Made by a program: the position numbers and the translations under genes. From contig CP061031.1 in the NCBI GenBank assembly GCA_014490595.1, positions 1,612,001 through 1,676,000 on the forward strand: a stretch of DNA of 64,000 nt. Reading direction: 5' to 3'. Within the stretch, counting starts at the first letter, position 1; every line of letters starts with the position of its first letter. Source of the DNA: Corynebacterium wankanglinii (GTDB lineage Bacteria > Actinomycetota > Actinomycetes > Mycobacteriales > Mycobacteriaceae). Of the stretch, positions 31,190 through 40,886 are shown in pieces. Under the pieces are notes generated by a model, which was given only the letters and a program-made list of their open reading frames with translations, did no database searches and had not been told where the DNA came from.

Positions 31190-31370
31190 CATCACTCCTT
31201 CAGCCGTGCAGGGACGCATTGCTGCGCGGTACCACCCTGCTTGGAAGGCCCAGCGGCCCTCCCACTTCATTGCGGTGAAGGAAGTTACGTCTTCCGTGTG
31301 TGACGTCCGGTTCTACTGAGCTTGACAGCCGTTCTTCCGGAAACGCTCCCGGTGATGGCCGGATCAGTGC
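31190..31370 (-). promoter_or_regulatory. Translational T-box riboswitch upstream of ileS
   Basis: On the minus strand the leader carries the T-box sequence AGGGTGGTACCGCG (31238-31225); its UGGU can pair with the ACCA end of uncharged tRNA-Ile. Flanking arms GCAGGG (31240-31235) and CCCTGC (31213-31208) close the antisequestrator. Upstream, the ultrashort stem I CCGG-CCATCA-CCGG (31362-31349) presents ATC, an isoleucine codon, as specifier (31356-31354). The ribosome site AAGGAG (31200-31195) directly follows the T-box domain and there is no terminator stem with a T tract, which fits the actinobacterial class that regulates initiation of translation. Confidence 0.92.
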
Positions 31371-31381
31371 GTGTTACGAGT

Positions 31382-31414
31382 AACGCCCAGCATCCTACAA
31401 CGATGCTGGGCGTT
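31382..31414. terminator. Hairpin terminator after wag31
   Basis: A perfect 13-bp inverted repeat (AACGCCCAGCATC at 31382-31394, complement at 31402-31414) with a seven-base loop lies 17 bases past the wag31 stop and just before the ileS leader. T tracts are short, so it may act with Rho or as a processing barrier. Confidence 0.75.
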
Positions 31415-31431
31415 TGGGAAGAAACGGAGCG

Positions 31432-32451
31432 TTACTGCTCGTTCGGAGCGGAGCTAGAACGTGCCTCGAGCTCCTCGAGCTGGGATTCCAGCATCGTCTT
31501 CAAGCGCGTACGGTACTCGCGCTCGAAGGTACGCAGCTCCGCAATACGGTTTTCCAGGGCGGTCTGCTGCTGCTTCACCGTGTTCATGATCTCGGTGTGC
31601 TTGCGCTCGGCCTCGGACTTCAGCTTGGTGGCCTGCTCCTCCGCCTGGCGGATCTGCGCCTCGGCGCGGGAGTTCGCCTCACTGGTGGTTTCCTCGGCCT
31701 TCTTCTGCGCGTCAGTCACCAACTGCTTCGAACGGGTTTCCGCCTCCTGCAGCTGGGCGCGGGAGCGGGTGTTTGCGTCGTCGAGAACCCGCTTCGCCTT
31801 CGTCTTCGCCTCGTGGAGCTCGCGGTCCGCGGCATCCTGCGCATCCGCGATGAGGCTGGAAGCCTCACGCTGCGCGTCGGAGGTCAGGCGGTCCGCCATC
31901 TCCTGCGCCAGACCCAGGACCTTCGCGGCCTGCATGTGGTTCTGATCATACCGGTCCGTCTCGGCGGGGGTATTAACCGCGTCCCGTGTGGACGTCGATC
32001 CAGCGGTGTTGGCGGCTGCGGTGCGGGCGTCCGCCGCACGGCGGTCAGACTCAGCCTGCTTCTCCGCGTTCTGCTGGCGGTCCCGCTCGGACTTCTGCTT
32101 CTCCGCGTCCAGCTCAGACTTCGTGTTGCGCAGTTCGCGCTCCAACTCTTCCTTGGAGCGCTTGAGCGCACGCAGTTCCTCGTCGGCCTTGTTGCGAACC
32201 TCGGCCTCGATCTGGGTACGCAGTGCCTTCTCGTCGACACCGGAGCCCCCGGCCGCCGGAACGGCAGCAGACGTGCCCTGGGAAAGTTCCTCGACGCGCG
32301 CACGCAGTTCATCGTTTTCGTCCTGCAGCTGCGCGAGGGTGTCTTCCACGAGGTCGAGGAACTGATCAACCTCGTCCTCGTTGTAGCCCCGCTTGCCAAT
32401 CGGCGGCTTGCTGAAAGCGACATTGTGCACGTCTGCTGGTGTCAGCGGCAT
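31432..32451 (-). CDS. wag31: Polar growth protein DivIVA/Wag31
   Basis: Wag31 recruits the elongation machinery to the poles. The N-terminus [20 protein letters not shown] is the canonical DivIVA lipid-binding domain and ends in [19 protein letters not shown] linker (about 65-85) and two coiled-coil regions (about 85-145 and 190-325, with [20 protein letters not shown]) follow; 339 residues. ATG 32451 was chosen because AAGGG sits seven bases upstream and homologues begin MPLTP; an in-frame ATG at 32457 is too near the ribosome site. It is essential in corynebacteria and ends the division cluster. Confidence 0.95.
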   Translation of the reverse strand: MPLTPADVHNVAFSKPPIGKRGYNEDEVDQFLDLVEDTLAQLQDENDELRARVEELSQGTSAAVPAAGGSGVDEKALRTQIEAEVRNKADEELRALKRSKEELERELRNTKSELDAEKQKSERDRQQNAEKQAESDRRAADARTAAANTAGSTSTRDAVNTPAETDRYDQNHMQAAKVLGLAQEMADRLTSDAQREASSLIADAQDAADRELHEAKTKAKRVLDDANTRSRAQLQEAETRSKQLVTDAQKKAEETTSEANSRAEAQIRQAEEQATKLKSEAERKHTEIMNTVKQQQTALENRIAELRTFEREYRTRLKTMLESQLEELEARSSSAPNEQ

Positions 32452-32578
32452 TTGCATTCCCTTCGATAACTGTATGAGTACTCGCTCGCGCGAAGCATTA
32501 TCTGCTGAATTGTAACGGTTCCGCCCCACGAGTGCAGCTCAGCATAGCTGGATAACGGGGGAAGATCTTCAGGTGACG

Positions 32579-32890
32579 CTAGCGAAGTGCCGGATTGATC
32601 ATGGTGGCAGCGATAAGCATCTGCAAAACCATCAGCACGAAGAACACCACGATCACGCTCACGTCCAGGCCGACGCCACTCCCGCCCAACCGCAGGGGCG
32701 GGATAAGCCTGCGCAGGGCCTTCACCGGCGGATCGGTCACCCTAAAGACGGGCTCGGCCACCATAATGAACCAGTGTGGAGGGTCGAACTGCTTCGAAAA
32801 CGCCTGCACCATCTCGATGATGATGCGCACAATCACCAGTAGCGAATACAGCCCGACAAGGGCGTAGAGAATTGCTCCGAAAAGTGCCAC
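32579..32890 (-). CDS. YggT family membrane protein
   Basis: A 103-residue protein with two membrane segments (about 5-27, AILYALVGLYSLLVIVRIII, and 76-98, VSVIVVFFVLMVLQMLIAA) and the YggT signature FRVTDPPVKALRRLIPPLRL between them. In actinobacteria the gene regularly lies between sepF and divIVA; a link to envelope or division processes is suspected but unproven. Confidence 0.9.
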   Translation of the reverse strand: MALFGAILYALVGLYSLLVIVRIIIEMVQAFSKQFDPPHWFIMVAEPVFRVTDPPVKALRRLIPPLRLGGSGVGLDVSVIVVFFVLMVLQMLIAATMINPALR

Positions 32891-32908
32891 GCCGTATCAC
32901 CCTACCGG

Positions 32909-33427
32909 CTAACGCAGGCCGGCAGCACGCTTGAGGTCTTCCTTCTCCACCCTCGCGTTCTCGGGCACGATCGCAAACACGCGCTTGCGGCTCTCGGAAC
33001 CCCGGGAGAGGTTGTGCATGTTGCCGCGGAGTGCGAAGCACAGGCCGGCGGCAAAGTCAACGATGCGCTTCGCGTCTGCGGTATCCAGATCGGTCAGATC
33101 CATCACCACCGCATCGCCATCGCGGAACGGCTCGCCGATCTCTTTGGCGTCGTTGTAGTTGCGCGGCGCCGCAGTGACAATGTGTGTGGTCGCCCGGTAG
33201 CTGGGGCGAGCCGGCTCGCGCAACGGTTCCCGGCGCTCGCCGATCGCCGCGCGCTCAACGCGTGACGGGCGCTCAGGACGCTCCACACGGTCGTAGGCCG
33301 TGGAGCCGGCGGCAGCGCCCGCAGCGGCTCCTGGGGCGTATTGCGGGTCGTCGTAGTAAGCGTCGTCCTCGCCGTGATCGACGGGGCCGAGGCCGAAAAA
33401 GTCTTTAGCGCTGTCGAAAAAAGACAT
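32909..33427 (-). CDS. sepF: Cell division protein SepF
   Basis: SepF anchors FtsZ to the membrane in bacteria lacking FtsA. The 172-residue protein begins with a short amphipathic helix (SFFDSAKDFFGLG), has a disordered linker rich in Arg, Pro and Ala (about 20-80) and a C-terminal core (about 85-160, PRNYNDAKEIGEPFRDGDAV, MDLTDLDTADAKRIVDFAAG) that binds the FtsZ tail. FtsZ here ends in the expected DVPDFMR peptide. No ftsA is present in the cluster, in agreement. Confidence 0.94.
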   Translation of the reverse strand: MSFFDSAKDFFGLGPVDHGEDDAYYDDPQYAPGAAAGAAAGSTAYDRVERPERPSRVERAAIGERREPLREPARPSYRATTHIVTAAPRNYNDAKEIGEPFRDGDAVVMDLTDLDTADAKRIVDFAAGLCFALRGNMHNLSRGSESRKRVFAIVPENARVEKEDLKRAAGLR

Positions 33428-33478
33428 ACGGGAGGCTCCTTATGTACGGGCGTAATTGTCGGGGAGGTGAAGTGGAAT

Positions 33479-34177
33479 TTAGCGTACGGGGCGGGGGCCG
33501 AGGAGGGCAGTTCCGACACGCACGATATCGGACCCACACGCGATCGCTTCACGGAAATCACCACTCATACCTGCGGAAAGTCTCAACTTCCGGTTGAGCT
33601 CCGCCCCGTAGGCATCTGTCAGCGCCCGGGCTTGAGAGAAGACTTCGCGCGGCTCGGCATCGAGCGGCGGCACCACCATAAACCCGGCCAGCTCTAGGTG
33701 TTCTGCACCCTCTAACGCTTCCACGATGCCGGGCACCTTATCCGGGGTCGCGCCACCTCGCGCGGAATCGCCGTCGTAGGACAACTGAACCATGCACGGC
33801 AGCACCGCGGCGGTTCGGTCGCCGCGCTCGAGAGCGAGCGTCATGCCGCGCTCGAGACCGTGAGCCAGTTTCAGCGTGTCCACGGAATGGACTTCGGCGG
33901 CCCAGCGCGCCACCGAATTCGCTTTCTTGGTCTGGATCTGGCCGATCATGGCGATGCCGCAGCGACCCGCAAGGTGCGCCGCTTTTTCGCGCGCCTCCTG
34001 CTCTCGGTTCTCCCCCACCAGGGTGAAGCCGTAGTCCGCAAGCTCGGCAATGCGCTCCACGGGGTGGAACTTGGTCACCGGGAGCAAAGCGACGCTGCCT
34101 TCGGCGCGTCCAGCCGCGCGCTCTGCTTCACGGATCTGCTGGCGGAGGGTTTCCAGGTTGTATTCGAGATCAGACAT
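33479..34177 (-). CDS. YggS-type PLP homeostasis protein (alanine racemase fold)
   Basis: A 232-residue PLP-binding protein of the YggS/PROSC family. The PLP lysine lies in LLPVTKFHPVERI (about residue 36); FTLVGENREQEAREK, MIGQIQTKKANSV and LSAGMSGDFREAIACGSDIV with RVGTALLG are conserved segments. It overlaps pgeF by 8 bases. The role is intracellular vitamin B6 balance rather than catalysis. Confidence 0.92.
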   Translation of the reverse strand: MSDLEYNLETLRQQIREAERAAGRAEGSVALLPVTKFHPVERIAELADYGFTLVGENREQEAREKAAHLAGRCGIAMIGQIQTKKANSVARWAAEVHSVDTLKLAHGLERGMTLALERGDRTAAVLPCMVQLSYDGDSARGGATPDKVPGIVEALEGAEHLELAGFMVVPPLDAEPREVFSQARALTDAYGAELNRKLRLSAGMSGDFREAIACGSDIVRVGTALLGPRPVR

Positions 34178-34895
34178 CAGGCATCCAAACTACGCCGGCT
34201 TGGCGCCCGGTGACGCCTTCCCTGCGGTGAGAGAAAAAGTCGGTGTCGGTGATCGTGTCACGCGGATCTGCGTCGATGTGGGTCACGCCCAGGCTCATCA
34301 GCTGGCGCACCAGCCCGGCGCGGATGTCAAGACCTGCCGATCCCCGTTTCGTCCTTGTACGCGAGCCGGGCAGGTGCTTTTCCACGTCGGCCGCCATCGT
34401 GTCCGGCACCTCGTATGATTCCCCGCCTGCAGCGGGCCCGAGCAGTGCTTGGATCCGGGAGGGCTGCGCGTCGAGCTCGACCATTGCGTCCACCGTGTTT
34501 TTCACAATCCCGTTGCGGGCCCCCATCCGGCCGGCGTGGGCTGCGCCGATCACCCCCGCAGTGTGGTCGGACAGCAACACCGGGGTGCAATCGGCGACGA
34601 GGACGCAGAGCGCGAGGTTTTTCTCCCTGGTAACGAGTGCGTCGGTGGCCTCGACGGGGGTTGCCGAAGGTGCGTCGATAGGCGTGACTGTGTTGGTGTG
34701 GAGCTGCTCCATCCAGACGAACCGTTCCTCGGGTAGCCCGAGGATGTCGGCCAGCCGAGCGCGGTTAGCGGCGACCGCTGCAGGGTCGTCGCCTACGTGG
34801 GCGCCCAGGTTGAACGATTCGTATGGGGCAGCAGAAACCCCGCCCGCACGGGAGGTAAACACCATGCGGACGGGGCGAGCGGAAAGATCTGGCAT
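34170..34895 (-). CDS. pgeF: Peptidoglycan editing factor PgeF / laccase-domain protein (YfiH)
   Basis: A 241-residue member of the DUF152 family. The metal or catalytic residues lie in VLVADCTPVLLSD and GAAHAGRMGARNGIVKNTVD (Cys and His), with YESFNLGAHVGDDP near the start. In E. coli YfiH removes wrongly attached L-Ser-containing stems from UDP-MurNAc, fitting its place after ftsZ beside the mur genes; other members act on polyphenols or purine nucleosides. The gene begins 14 bases after the ftsZ stop. Confidence 0.9.
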   Translation of the reverse strand: MPDLSARPVRMVFTSRAGGVSAAPYESFNLGAHVGDDPAAVAANRARLADILGLPEERFVWMEQLHTNTVTPIDAPSATPVEATDALVTREKNLALCVLVADCTPVLLSDHTAGVIGAAHAGRMGARNGIVKNTVDAMVELDAQPSRIQALLGPAAGGESYEVPDTMAADVEKHLPGSRTRTKRGSAGLDIRAGLVRQLMSLGVTHIDADPRDTITDTDFFSHRREGVTGRQAGVVWMPDV

Positions 34896-34909
34896 GCACG
34901 CCAGCTTAA

Positions 34910-36115
34910 CTACCGCATGAAGTCGGGCACATCCACGTCGTCGAAGCCGCCGTCGAAGCTACCGTCGGAGCCGGTGTCGCGGCGCTCGTGGCTATCGCGG
35001 TCGGCGCGGTCGGCGCGGTCACGGTCGGTGAACAACCCGCCGCGGGATGCCTCGTAGCGGTGGCGCGGTTGGTAGTCGTTCCGCTTCGGTTCCGACTCAA
35101 CGACCTTGGTGGAGGTCTGCTCCGGCTGCGGAGCCTCCTGCTCGGCAGGTTCAGCGGAGCGGGCGTTCGCCTTCTCGTCGAAGCCGGTGGCGATGATGGT
35201 GACGCGGACCTCGTCGCCCAAGTTGTCGTCGATGATGGTGCCGAAAATGATGTTTGCGTCTTCGTCGGCCTTCTCCTCCACGATGGAGGCGGCATTGTTG
35301 ACCTCCATCAAGCCGAGGTCGGAGCCGCCAGCGACGGAGATGAGCACACCCTTCGCGCCCTCCATGGTGGTTTCCAGCAGCGGGGAGTTGATGGCCTGCT
35401 CGGTAGCCGTCATCACACGGTTCTCGCCGCGGGCGGAGCCGACGCCCATGAGCGCCGAGCCGGCGTCCGCCATCACGGAGCGCACGTCGGCGAAGTCCAC
35501 GTTGATCATGCCCGGGATGGTGATCAGGTTGGTGATGCCCTGGACACCGTTGTAGAGCACCTCGTCTGCGGCGCGGAACGCTTCCATCATGGACAGCTCC
35601 GCGTCGCCGAGCTGCAGCAGACGGTCGTTCGGGATGACGATGACGGTGTCGCAGACTTCCTTCAGATTCTCGATGCCTTCGAGCGCCTGACGGGTGCGTC
35701 GCTTGCCCTCGAAGGTGAAGGGGCGGGTGACCACGCCGATGGTCAGCGCGCCCATTTTCTTCGCGATGCCGGCCACCACCGGTGCGGCACCGGTGCCGGT
35801 GCCGCCACCCTCGCCGGCGGTGACGAAGACCATGTCGGAGCCCTTCAAGGACTCTTCGATCTCCTGCTTGTGGTCCTCCGCGGAGGTGCGACCTACCTCG
35901 GGGTTCGCGCCCGCGCCGAGGCCGCGAGTGGCCTCGCGCCCGATATCGAGCTTCGTATCGGCGTCGGTGAACAGCAGCGCCTGGGAGTCGGTGTTGATAG
36001 CGACGAATTCGACGCCTTTGAGGCCTTCCTCGATCATGCGGTTGACGGCGTTCACGCCGCCGCCGCCGACTCCGACGACGCGGATCATGGCGAGGTAGTT
36101 GGCGGGAGAGGTCAT
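34910..36115 (-). CDS. ftsZ: Cell division GTPase FtsZ
   Basis: FtsZ polymerises into the division ring. The tubulin GTP-binding signature GGGTGTG is at residues 103-109; [15 protein letters not shown] opens the domain and the T7-like region contains FADVRSVM. A variable linker (about 320-385) leads to the C-terminal peptide [10 protein letters not shown], the binding site for SepF and others. Length 401. ATG 36115 was taken since MTSPANYLA is the usual actinobacterial start; longer frames start in the leader. A 14-bp inverted repeat lies 91 bases upstream. Confidence 0.97.
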   Translation of the reverse strand: MTSPANYLAMIRVVGVGGGGVNAVNRMIEEGLKGVEFVAINTDSQALLFTDADTKLDIGREATRGLGAGANPEVGRTSAEDHKQEIEESLKGSDMVFVTAGEGGGTGTGAAPVVAGIAKKMGALTIGVVTRPFTFEGKRRTRQALEGIENLKEVCDTVIVIPNDRLLQLGDAELSMMEAFRAADEVLYNGVQGITNLITIPGMINVDFADVRSVMADAGSALMGVGSARGENRVMTATEQAINSPLLETTMEGAKGVLISVAGGSDLGLMEVNNAASIVEEKADEDANIIFGTIIDDNLGDEVRVTIIATGFDEKANARSAEPAEQEAPQPEQTSTKVVESEPKRNDYQPRHRYEASRGGLFTDRDRADRADRDSHERRDTGSDGSFDGGFDDVDVPDFMR

Positions 36116-36205
36116 GGTGGTGGTCTCGCCTTTCACAAGTTGGTTTTTGCAGTTGCTACCCATCTTGTGTGAAAGCTGCCGAATTTTGGTTTTCTGGGTC
36201 GGCGT

Positions 36206-36240
36206 GTCACAACCCTAAACCTGTACTTTAGGGTTGTGAC
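36206..36240. promoter_or_regulatory. Perfect 14-bp inverted repeat in the ftsZ leader
   Basis: GTCACAACCCTAAA (36206-36219) and its complement (36227-36240) flank a seven-base spacer just past the ftsQ stop. It lacks a T tract, so it is not a typical intrinsic terminator. It may be an operator, an mRNA processing or stability hairpin that separates ftsZ from the upstream message, or a regulator of ftsZ translation. The ftsZ promoter(s) must lie in or near this interval. Confidence 0.85.
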
Positions 36241-36248
36241 CTGCGGAT

Positions 36249-36896
36249 TTAGCGCGAGGTTACCAACTCCGGGTTCGAAATATTGAAACTCTGCCCCGGC
36301 AGTTGCAGCACCGTCTCAAGCGCCAGCGCCTTGTTGCGGTTGTCCTCTGCCGCGCCCCACACGACTGTCCTGTCGCCCTCCGCTTTGAGCACAAAGTTGT
36401 GGGCGCCGTCAGTAGTGAGCTCACGGACCTGCGGGCGTGCGGGGTCCGTGATGGCGGCGGCCACCTCGACGGCCTCCCGCATCTGTTCGTCACCGATCCC
36501 CGTCAGCTGCACCGCCCCTACCGGCGGCTGCGCAACCACGAAGTCTTTCCCCTCGCTGTTGATCAGGTGGGGCTCACCGGACTGGTCCAACCACGCAACG
36601 GGAGTGTGTTCCACCACGGTGATATCGACCGCGTTCGGCCACTGCCGCTTCACCGTCGCGGAATCGACCCACGGGTTGCCGGCGACGCGGTGCGCCGCGC
36701 CGCGGACGTCGACGCGGCCCATGGGGGTGCCCGCCTCGATCCCGGACAACGCTTCAACTTCCTCGGCGGGCAGGTTCACAGCGCCCTCGACGTTTACGGC
36801 ATCGACGGGCATGGCCGGGGTAAACGGCAGTGCCGCCACCACTGCGGCGATCAAGGTAATACAGCCGATGACGACGGCGATGGAGCGCCGCGACAT
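36249..36896 (-). CDS. ftsQ: Cell division protein FtsQ
   Basis: A 215-residue bitopic divisome protein: one N-terminal helix (about 6-26, AVVIGCITLIAAVVAALPF), POTRA domain (about 30-100, VDAVNVEGAVNLPAEEVEAL, GTPMGRVDVRGAAHRVAGNP), then the beta domain (VDITVVEHTPVAWLDQSGEP) typical of FtsQ. It directly abuts the murC stop. Confidence 0.92.
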   Translation of the reverse strand: MSRRSIAVVIGCITLIAAVVAALPFTPAMPVDAVNVEGAVNLPAEEVEALSGIEAGTPMGRVDVRGAAHRVAGNPWVDSATVKRQWPNAVDITVVEHTPVAWLDQSGEPHLINSEGKDFVVAQPPVGAVQLTGIGDEQMREAVEVAAAITDPARPQVRELTTDGAHNFVLKAEGDRTVVWGAAEDNRNKALALETVLQLPGQSFNISNPELVTSR

Positions 36897-38318
36897 TTAT
36901 GCCCCCCGCAGCGCGTCGAGAATCTCGTCCGCGAGCATGGTGACGCTGCCAGCTCCCATGGTCAACACGAGGTCACCGGGTGCGGCCGAAGTCGCCACCG
37001 TGGCCGGAGCAGCCGAGAAGTCCGGCTCCAGACGAACGGGCACGGTCATCTGTTCAGCGATGATGCGGGAGGTCACCCCCTCCACCGGGGTCTCGCGGGC
37101 TCCGTAAATGTCCAGCAGAATGCACTCGTCGCTCAGCGAAAGCGCGTCGGCGAACTCGGCCGCGAATTCTTGGGTGCGCGAGTAGAGGTGGGGCTGGAAG
37201 CACACGATCACTCGCGCGCCATTGCCTTCCGCCGCCACCTTGTCGCGCGCGGCGGTGAGGACCGCGGCCACCTCGGTCGGGTGGTGTGCATAGTCGTCGT
37301 AGACGCGGGTGCCGCCTATTTCGCCTTTGAATTCGAAGCGGCGGCGGACGCCGGAAAATTCGGACAATCCCTGAGCGAGCTTCGCAGGATCGGCCCCCAC
37401 CAGCGCACCCGCGAGCAAGGCGGCCGCCGAGTTCAGGACCATGTGACGCCCCGGGATGGCCATGGTGTACATCACGTCACCGGAGATGCGCTCGGTGCGA
37501 AGCTGAACGTCTACCACGGTGTGTTCGCCGTCCTGGCGCTCTCCTGTCACCACAGCACCCGCCGGGATTTGCGGGTGCCGCGCGGCTGCCTCCGCGGTGC
37601 CGTAGCCGGAAACCGTCAATCCGCGCTCGATGGCGCGCTCGCCGCAGGCGGCAGCGTTGTCATCGTCGAGGCAGACCACTACGTGCTTGGCGATGTCCGC
37701 GAAATCATCGAAGACCTTGAAGTACTTCTCGCGCGTGCCGTAGAAATCCAGGTGGTCCGGCTCGATGTTCGTGATCACCGCGACATCCGGGGAGTATCGC
37801 AGCAGGGACGCATCAGATTCATCGGCTTCTGCGACGAATACGTCGCCGTGACCGTGATGCGCGTTCGTCCCTGCGCGGTTGAGCTGGCCGCCGATGGCGA
37901 ACGAGGGGTCCTCCCCCGCCGCCTGCAGCGCCACGACCGCCATTGAGGTAGTGGACGTCTTCCCGTGCGTTCCTGCGAGCAGCAGCTGGGTGGAGCCTTC
38001 CATGAGTTCAGCCAACAGATCCGAGCGGCGCAGCAGCGGGATGCCCTCGCGCTTAGCGCGCACCAACTCCGGGTTGTCCTGGGGAATCGCCGCAAAGCTG
38101 GTCACTACCGCCGTTGGCAGCTCGCCGGCAAGCTCCAAGTTTGCCTCGTCGTGGCCGAGCGCGATCTTCGCGCCCTTCGCCCTGAGTGCGCGAACCGGGC
38201 GGGAATCCTTCGCGTCAGAGCCGGTTACGGTTGCGCCGCGGTCGAGCAAGATGTGTGCGACGCCGGACATGCCGGCACCGCCGATGCCAATGAGGTGCAC
38301 GCGGGAGAGATCTGTCAT
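36897..38318 (-). CDS. murC: UDP-N-acetylmuramate--L-alanine ligase
   Basis: MurC adds L-Ala to UDP-MurNAc using ATP. It has the Rossmann motif [18 protein letters not shown], the Mur ligase P-loop [23 protein letters not shown] and the C-terminal [14 protein letters not shown]. 473 residues. The ATG at 38318 overlaps the murG stop by four bases (ATGA), implying coupling. Confidence 0.96.
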   Translation of the reverse strand: MTDLSRVHLIGIGGAGMSGVAHILLDRGATVTGSDAKDSRPVRALRAKGAKIALGHDEANLELAGELPTAVVTSFAAIPQDNPELVRAKREGIPLLRRSDLLAELMEGSTQLLLAGTHGKTSTTSMAVVALQAAGEDPSFAIGGQLNRAGTNAHHGHGDVFVAEADESDASLLRYSPDVAVITNIEPDHLDFYGTREKYFKVFDDFADIAKHVVVCLDDDNAAACGERAIERGLTVSGYGTAEAAARHPQIPAGAVVTGERQDGEHTVVDVQLRTERISGDVMYTMAIPGRHMVLNSAAALLAGALVGADPAKLAQGLSEFSGVRRRFEFKGEIGGTRVYDDYAHHPTEVAAVLTAARDKVAAEGNGARVIVCFQPHLYSRTQEFAAEFADALSLSDECILLDIYGARETPVEGVTSRIIAEQMTVPVRLEPDFSAAPATVATSAAPGDLVLTMGAGSVTMLADEILDALRGA

Positions 38319-39409
38319 TGTGGGTCCTTTCCAGCAGCCGCGGCGATGCGCCCGGCGAGGTCTGCGGCGACACTGCCAGCGCCCGAATCTTTCAGCGCCG
38401 CGCGCATCGTCGCACGAGCCTCGGGGTCTTGCAGGGGCAAAAGCCTATCGACGAGCACGTCACCGTTTAACGCCGCATCGTCGATACGCAGCGCCGCCCC
38501 GGTGGACACGAGGTGGGCTGAGTTCAGGCCCTGCTCGCCGTTTCCGTGCGGCAGCGGTATGTAGATGGCGGGAAGGCCCGCCGCCGAATTCTCGGCCACG
38601 GTCATCGCGCCGGAGCGGCACACCACGACGTCGGCCACGGCGTAGGCGGCCTCCATGTCGTCGATGTACGGCACCGCGGTGTAATGGTCGTGCTTGGCCG
38701 GCGCATCGTTTTTACGGCCGTAGGCGTGCAAAATCTGGTATCCCGCCGCAGTCAGCCGCTCCACTGCGCCGGCGAGTGCGGTATTGATGCTCACCGCGCC
38801 CTGGGACCCGCCGGTGACCAGGATGGTCGGCCGATCCGGGTCTAAGCCCCACATTCGCAGTCCCCGTTCACGCTTGGCGCCGTCCGGGTCCACTCCCACA
38901 CCAGGGCGGACAGGCACACCGACCACGTCGCCAGCCATGCCCGAGTTCGGCACCGCGTTGAAGCCCGTGCCGCCGAGCTTCACACCCAGCTTGTTCGCCA
39001 TACCGGCCAACGCGTTGGTTTCGAGGACAAAGAAGGGCAGGCCGAGCGACTTCGCCGCCAGATACGCGGGCGCGGAGACATAGCCGCCGGTGCCGAACAC
39101 GGCCCTCGCCCCGGTGAGCTTCATCGCTTTGCGGGCTTGGCGCACGGAGCGGCCCAACTTAAACGGCACGCCCGCCAACTTCCACGGTTGCTTGCGGGGA
39201 ATCGGCACTGGGTCGATCAGGGCGAGTTCAAAACCGCGGGCCGGCACGATAGTGGTTTCCAACCCGCGCTCGGTACCGAGCGCGACAACGTTGGCCCCGT
39301 AGACGTCGCGAAGCACCTCTGCGACAGCCAAGGCGGGTTCGATGTGTCCCGCGGTGCCTCCGCCTGCGACGACAACGCTGAAGTGGTCGTGGTCAGTGGT
39401 TGCGTTCAT
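38315..39409 (-). CDS. murG: UDP-GlcNAc:lipid I GlcNAc transferase MurG
   Basis: MurG converts lipid I into lipid II at the inner face of the membrane. The 364-residue GT-B enzyme shows [19 protein letters not shown] (N-domain glycine loop) and [17 protein letters not shown], with [20 protein letters not shown] binding UDP-GlcNAc. ATG 39409 has AGGAG just upstream and lies seven bases after the ftsW stop. Confidence 0.96.
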   Translation of the reverse strand: MNATTDHDHFSVVVAGGGTAGHIEPALAVAEVLRDVYGANVVALGTERGLETTIVPARGFELALIDPVPIPRKQPWKLAGVPFKLGRSVRQARKAMKLTGARAVFGTGGYVSAPAYLAAKSLGLPFFVLETNALAGMANKLGVKLGGTGFNAVPNSGMAGDVVGVPVRPGVGVDPDGAKRERGLRMWGLDPDRPTILVTGGSQGAVSINTALAGAVERLTAAGYQILHAYGRKNDAPAKHDHYTAVPYIDDMEAAYAVADVVVCRSGAMTVAENSAAGLPAIYIPLPHGNGEQGLNSAHLVSTGAALRIDDAALNGDVLVDRLLPLQDPEARATMRAALKDSGAGSVAADLAGRIAAAAGKDPQ

Positions 39410-39416
39410 AACTCTC

Positions 39417-40838
39417 CTAACGCCGCGGGGTGGGCCTGTGCGGCTGACCATGGTAGCCCCGCCCGCTCTGGGTCACCGGGGTGCCGTAACCCTCGCGACG
39501 CGGGGCCGCCGCCGGTGCGGCAGGACGCTGCTGCAGCGCACGGGGTTCTCCGATGAAGAAGATGCGGTCAAACACTGGCCTGCCGTAATTTTGCATGGAG
39601 GACACTGCGTCTGGCTCGTGCCGAGCCACCGACGCGAGCACTCCCATCGCGCCCAGGGTGAAAACCGCGGAGGAGCCGCCGGCAGACAGCATGGGCAACT
39701 GGATGCCAGTGACCGGCAGCAGCCCGACGACATACCCCATATTGATGAAGGCCTGGGACACCACGGTCGCCGTCAGGGACGCCGCCATGAGTGTCTGGTA
39801 CTGCGTCTGCGCCCGTCGGGCCGTGCGCAAACCGAAAAAGCCGAGCATTGCAAAAAGGAAGATAACTAGCGCGCCGCCCCACAGGCCGAGCTCCTCTCCG
39901 ATCACCGCAAAGATGAAGTCGTTTCGCGCCTCCGGCAAGTAGAACCACTTGGCGCGGGACTGGCCCAACCCGACACCGAATATGTGCCCGTCTGCGAGAG
40001 AAAGAAATCCCTGGTGCGACTGGAAGGCCACGCCCTTGGTGTCGTCGAAATGACCGTGCAGCGCGTCGAAGTAGACGTGGAAGCGGTTGGAGCGGAAGCC
40101 GCCGGAGAAGAACATCACCAACAAGGCGATAAAACCGGACGCAACCACCACTCCGACCGCCTTCATTGACACGCCCGCAAACAGGAGGATGAACGCAACC
40201 ACCACAGCGAGCGACAGGGCCATGCCCATGTCGCCCTGCATCCCGATCAGCGTGACACACAGAAGCGACACGGTGAGGAAGGCGGCAAAGCCGTTGTCGG
40301 GGGCGCTCAAACGGCGCGGATCCTTATTGGCGAGGATTTTCGCGCCCCACATTGCAATGGCCACACGAGCGAACTCGGAAGGCTGCAGGCGCAGCGGGCC
40401 CGCAACGAGCCAGGATTGGGATCCCACCTCTTCGCGCCCCGTGCCGAGCGGGGTGAGTACGGCGACGAGTAGCACGATGGCGATGACCATCAGCCAATTG
40501 CTCAGGTTGCGGAGCCGCTCGGGCGGGGTCTTGAGCGCAGCCCAGAACGCGATGAGACCAAGCCCCACCATGACGCACTGGCGCGCGGCTTGGGACCAGA
40601 CGCTGGCGCTCGCGGCGAACGACGTCGCCATCGACGAGCTCATCACCATCACCACGCCAAGCCCCGCAAGAAACAGCACGATGCTGCGGATCATCGTGTA
40701 GTCGATCAGGGGACGTGCATCGAGCGCGTCTCGGAAGCGCCTCGCCGCGGCGCTGAGCTTCGATTCGGGAGCGGGTGCCGCTTTGCGCGGCGCGGCCGGC
40801 CTAGAAGCACGTTGCCGGGGTGCGCGTTGAACCGTCAT
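39417..40838 (-). CDS. ftsW: SEDS-family peptidoglycan polymerase FtsW
   Basis: FtsW polymerises lipid II at the septum together with FtsI. The 473-residue protein has about ten membrane segments, a cytosolic basic N-terminus (about 1-48), GPLRLQPSEFARVAIAMWGA with the SEDS-conserved region and PEARNDFIFAVIGEELGLWG, NMGYVVGLLPVTGIQLPMLS close to the end. The Pro/Arg-rich C-tail (about 430-473) is cytoplasmic and resembles the tail that binds FtsZ in mycobacteria. Located between murD and murG as usual. Confidence 0.95.
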   Translation of the reverse strand: MTVQRAPRQRASRPAAPRKAAPAPESKLSAAARRFRDALDARPLIDYTMIRSIVLFLAGLGVVMVMSSSMATSFAASASVWSQAARQCVMVGLGLIAFWAALKTPPERLRNLSNWLMVIAIVLLVAVLTPLGTGREEVGSQSWLVAGPLRLQPSEFARVAIAMWGAKILANKDPRRLSAPDNGFAAFLTVSLLCVTLIGMQGDMGMALSLAVVVAFILLFAGVSMKAVGVVVASGFIALLVMFFSGGFRSNRFHVYFDALHGHFDDTKGVAFQSHQGFLSLADGHIFGVGLGQSRAKWFYLPEARNDFIFAVIGEELGLWGGALVIFLFAMLGFFGLRTARRAQTQYQTLMAASLTATVVSQAFINMGYVVGLLPVTGIQLPMLSAGGSSAVFTLGAMGVLASVARHEPDAVSSMQNYGRPVFDRIFFIGEPRALQQRPAAPAAAPRREGYGTPVTQSGRGYHGQPHRPTPRR

Positions 40839-40886
40839 GCTGCCCTTTCGATTGGAACGGCGAAAAACCTCAACCTCTAGTTGAGC

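Noticed and set aside
36206..36240. GlxR (cAMP receptor) site in the ftsZ leader
   Set aside because: GTCACA and TGTGAC half-sites are in the wrong orientation and too far apart for TGTGA-N6-TCACA.
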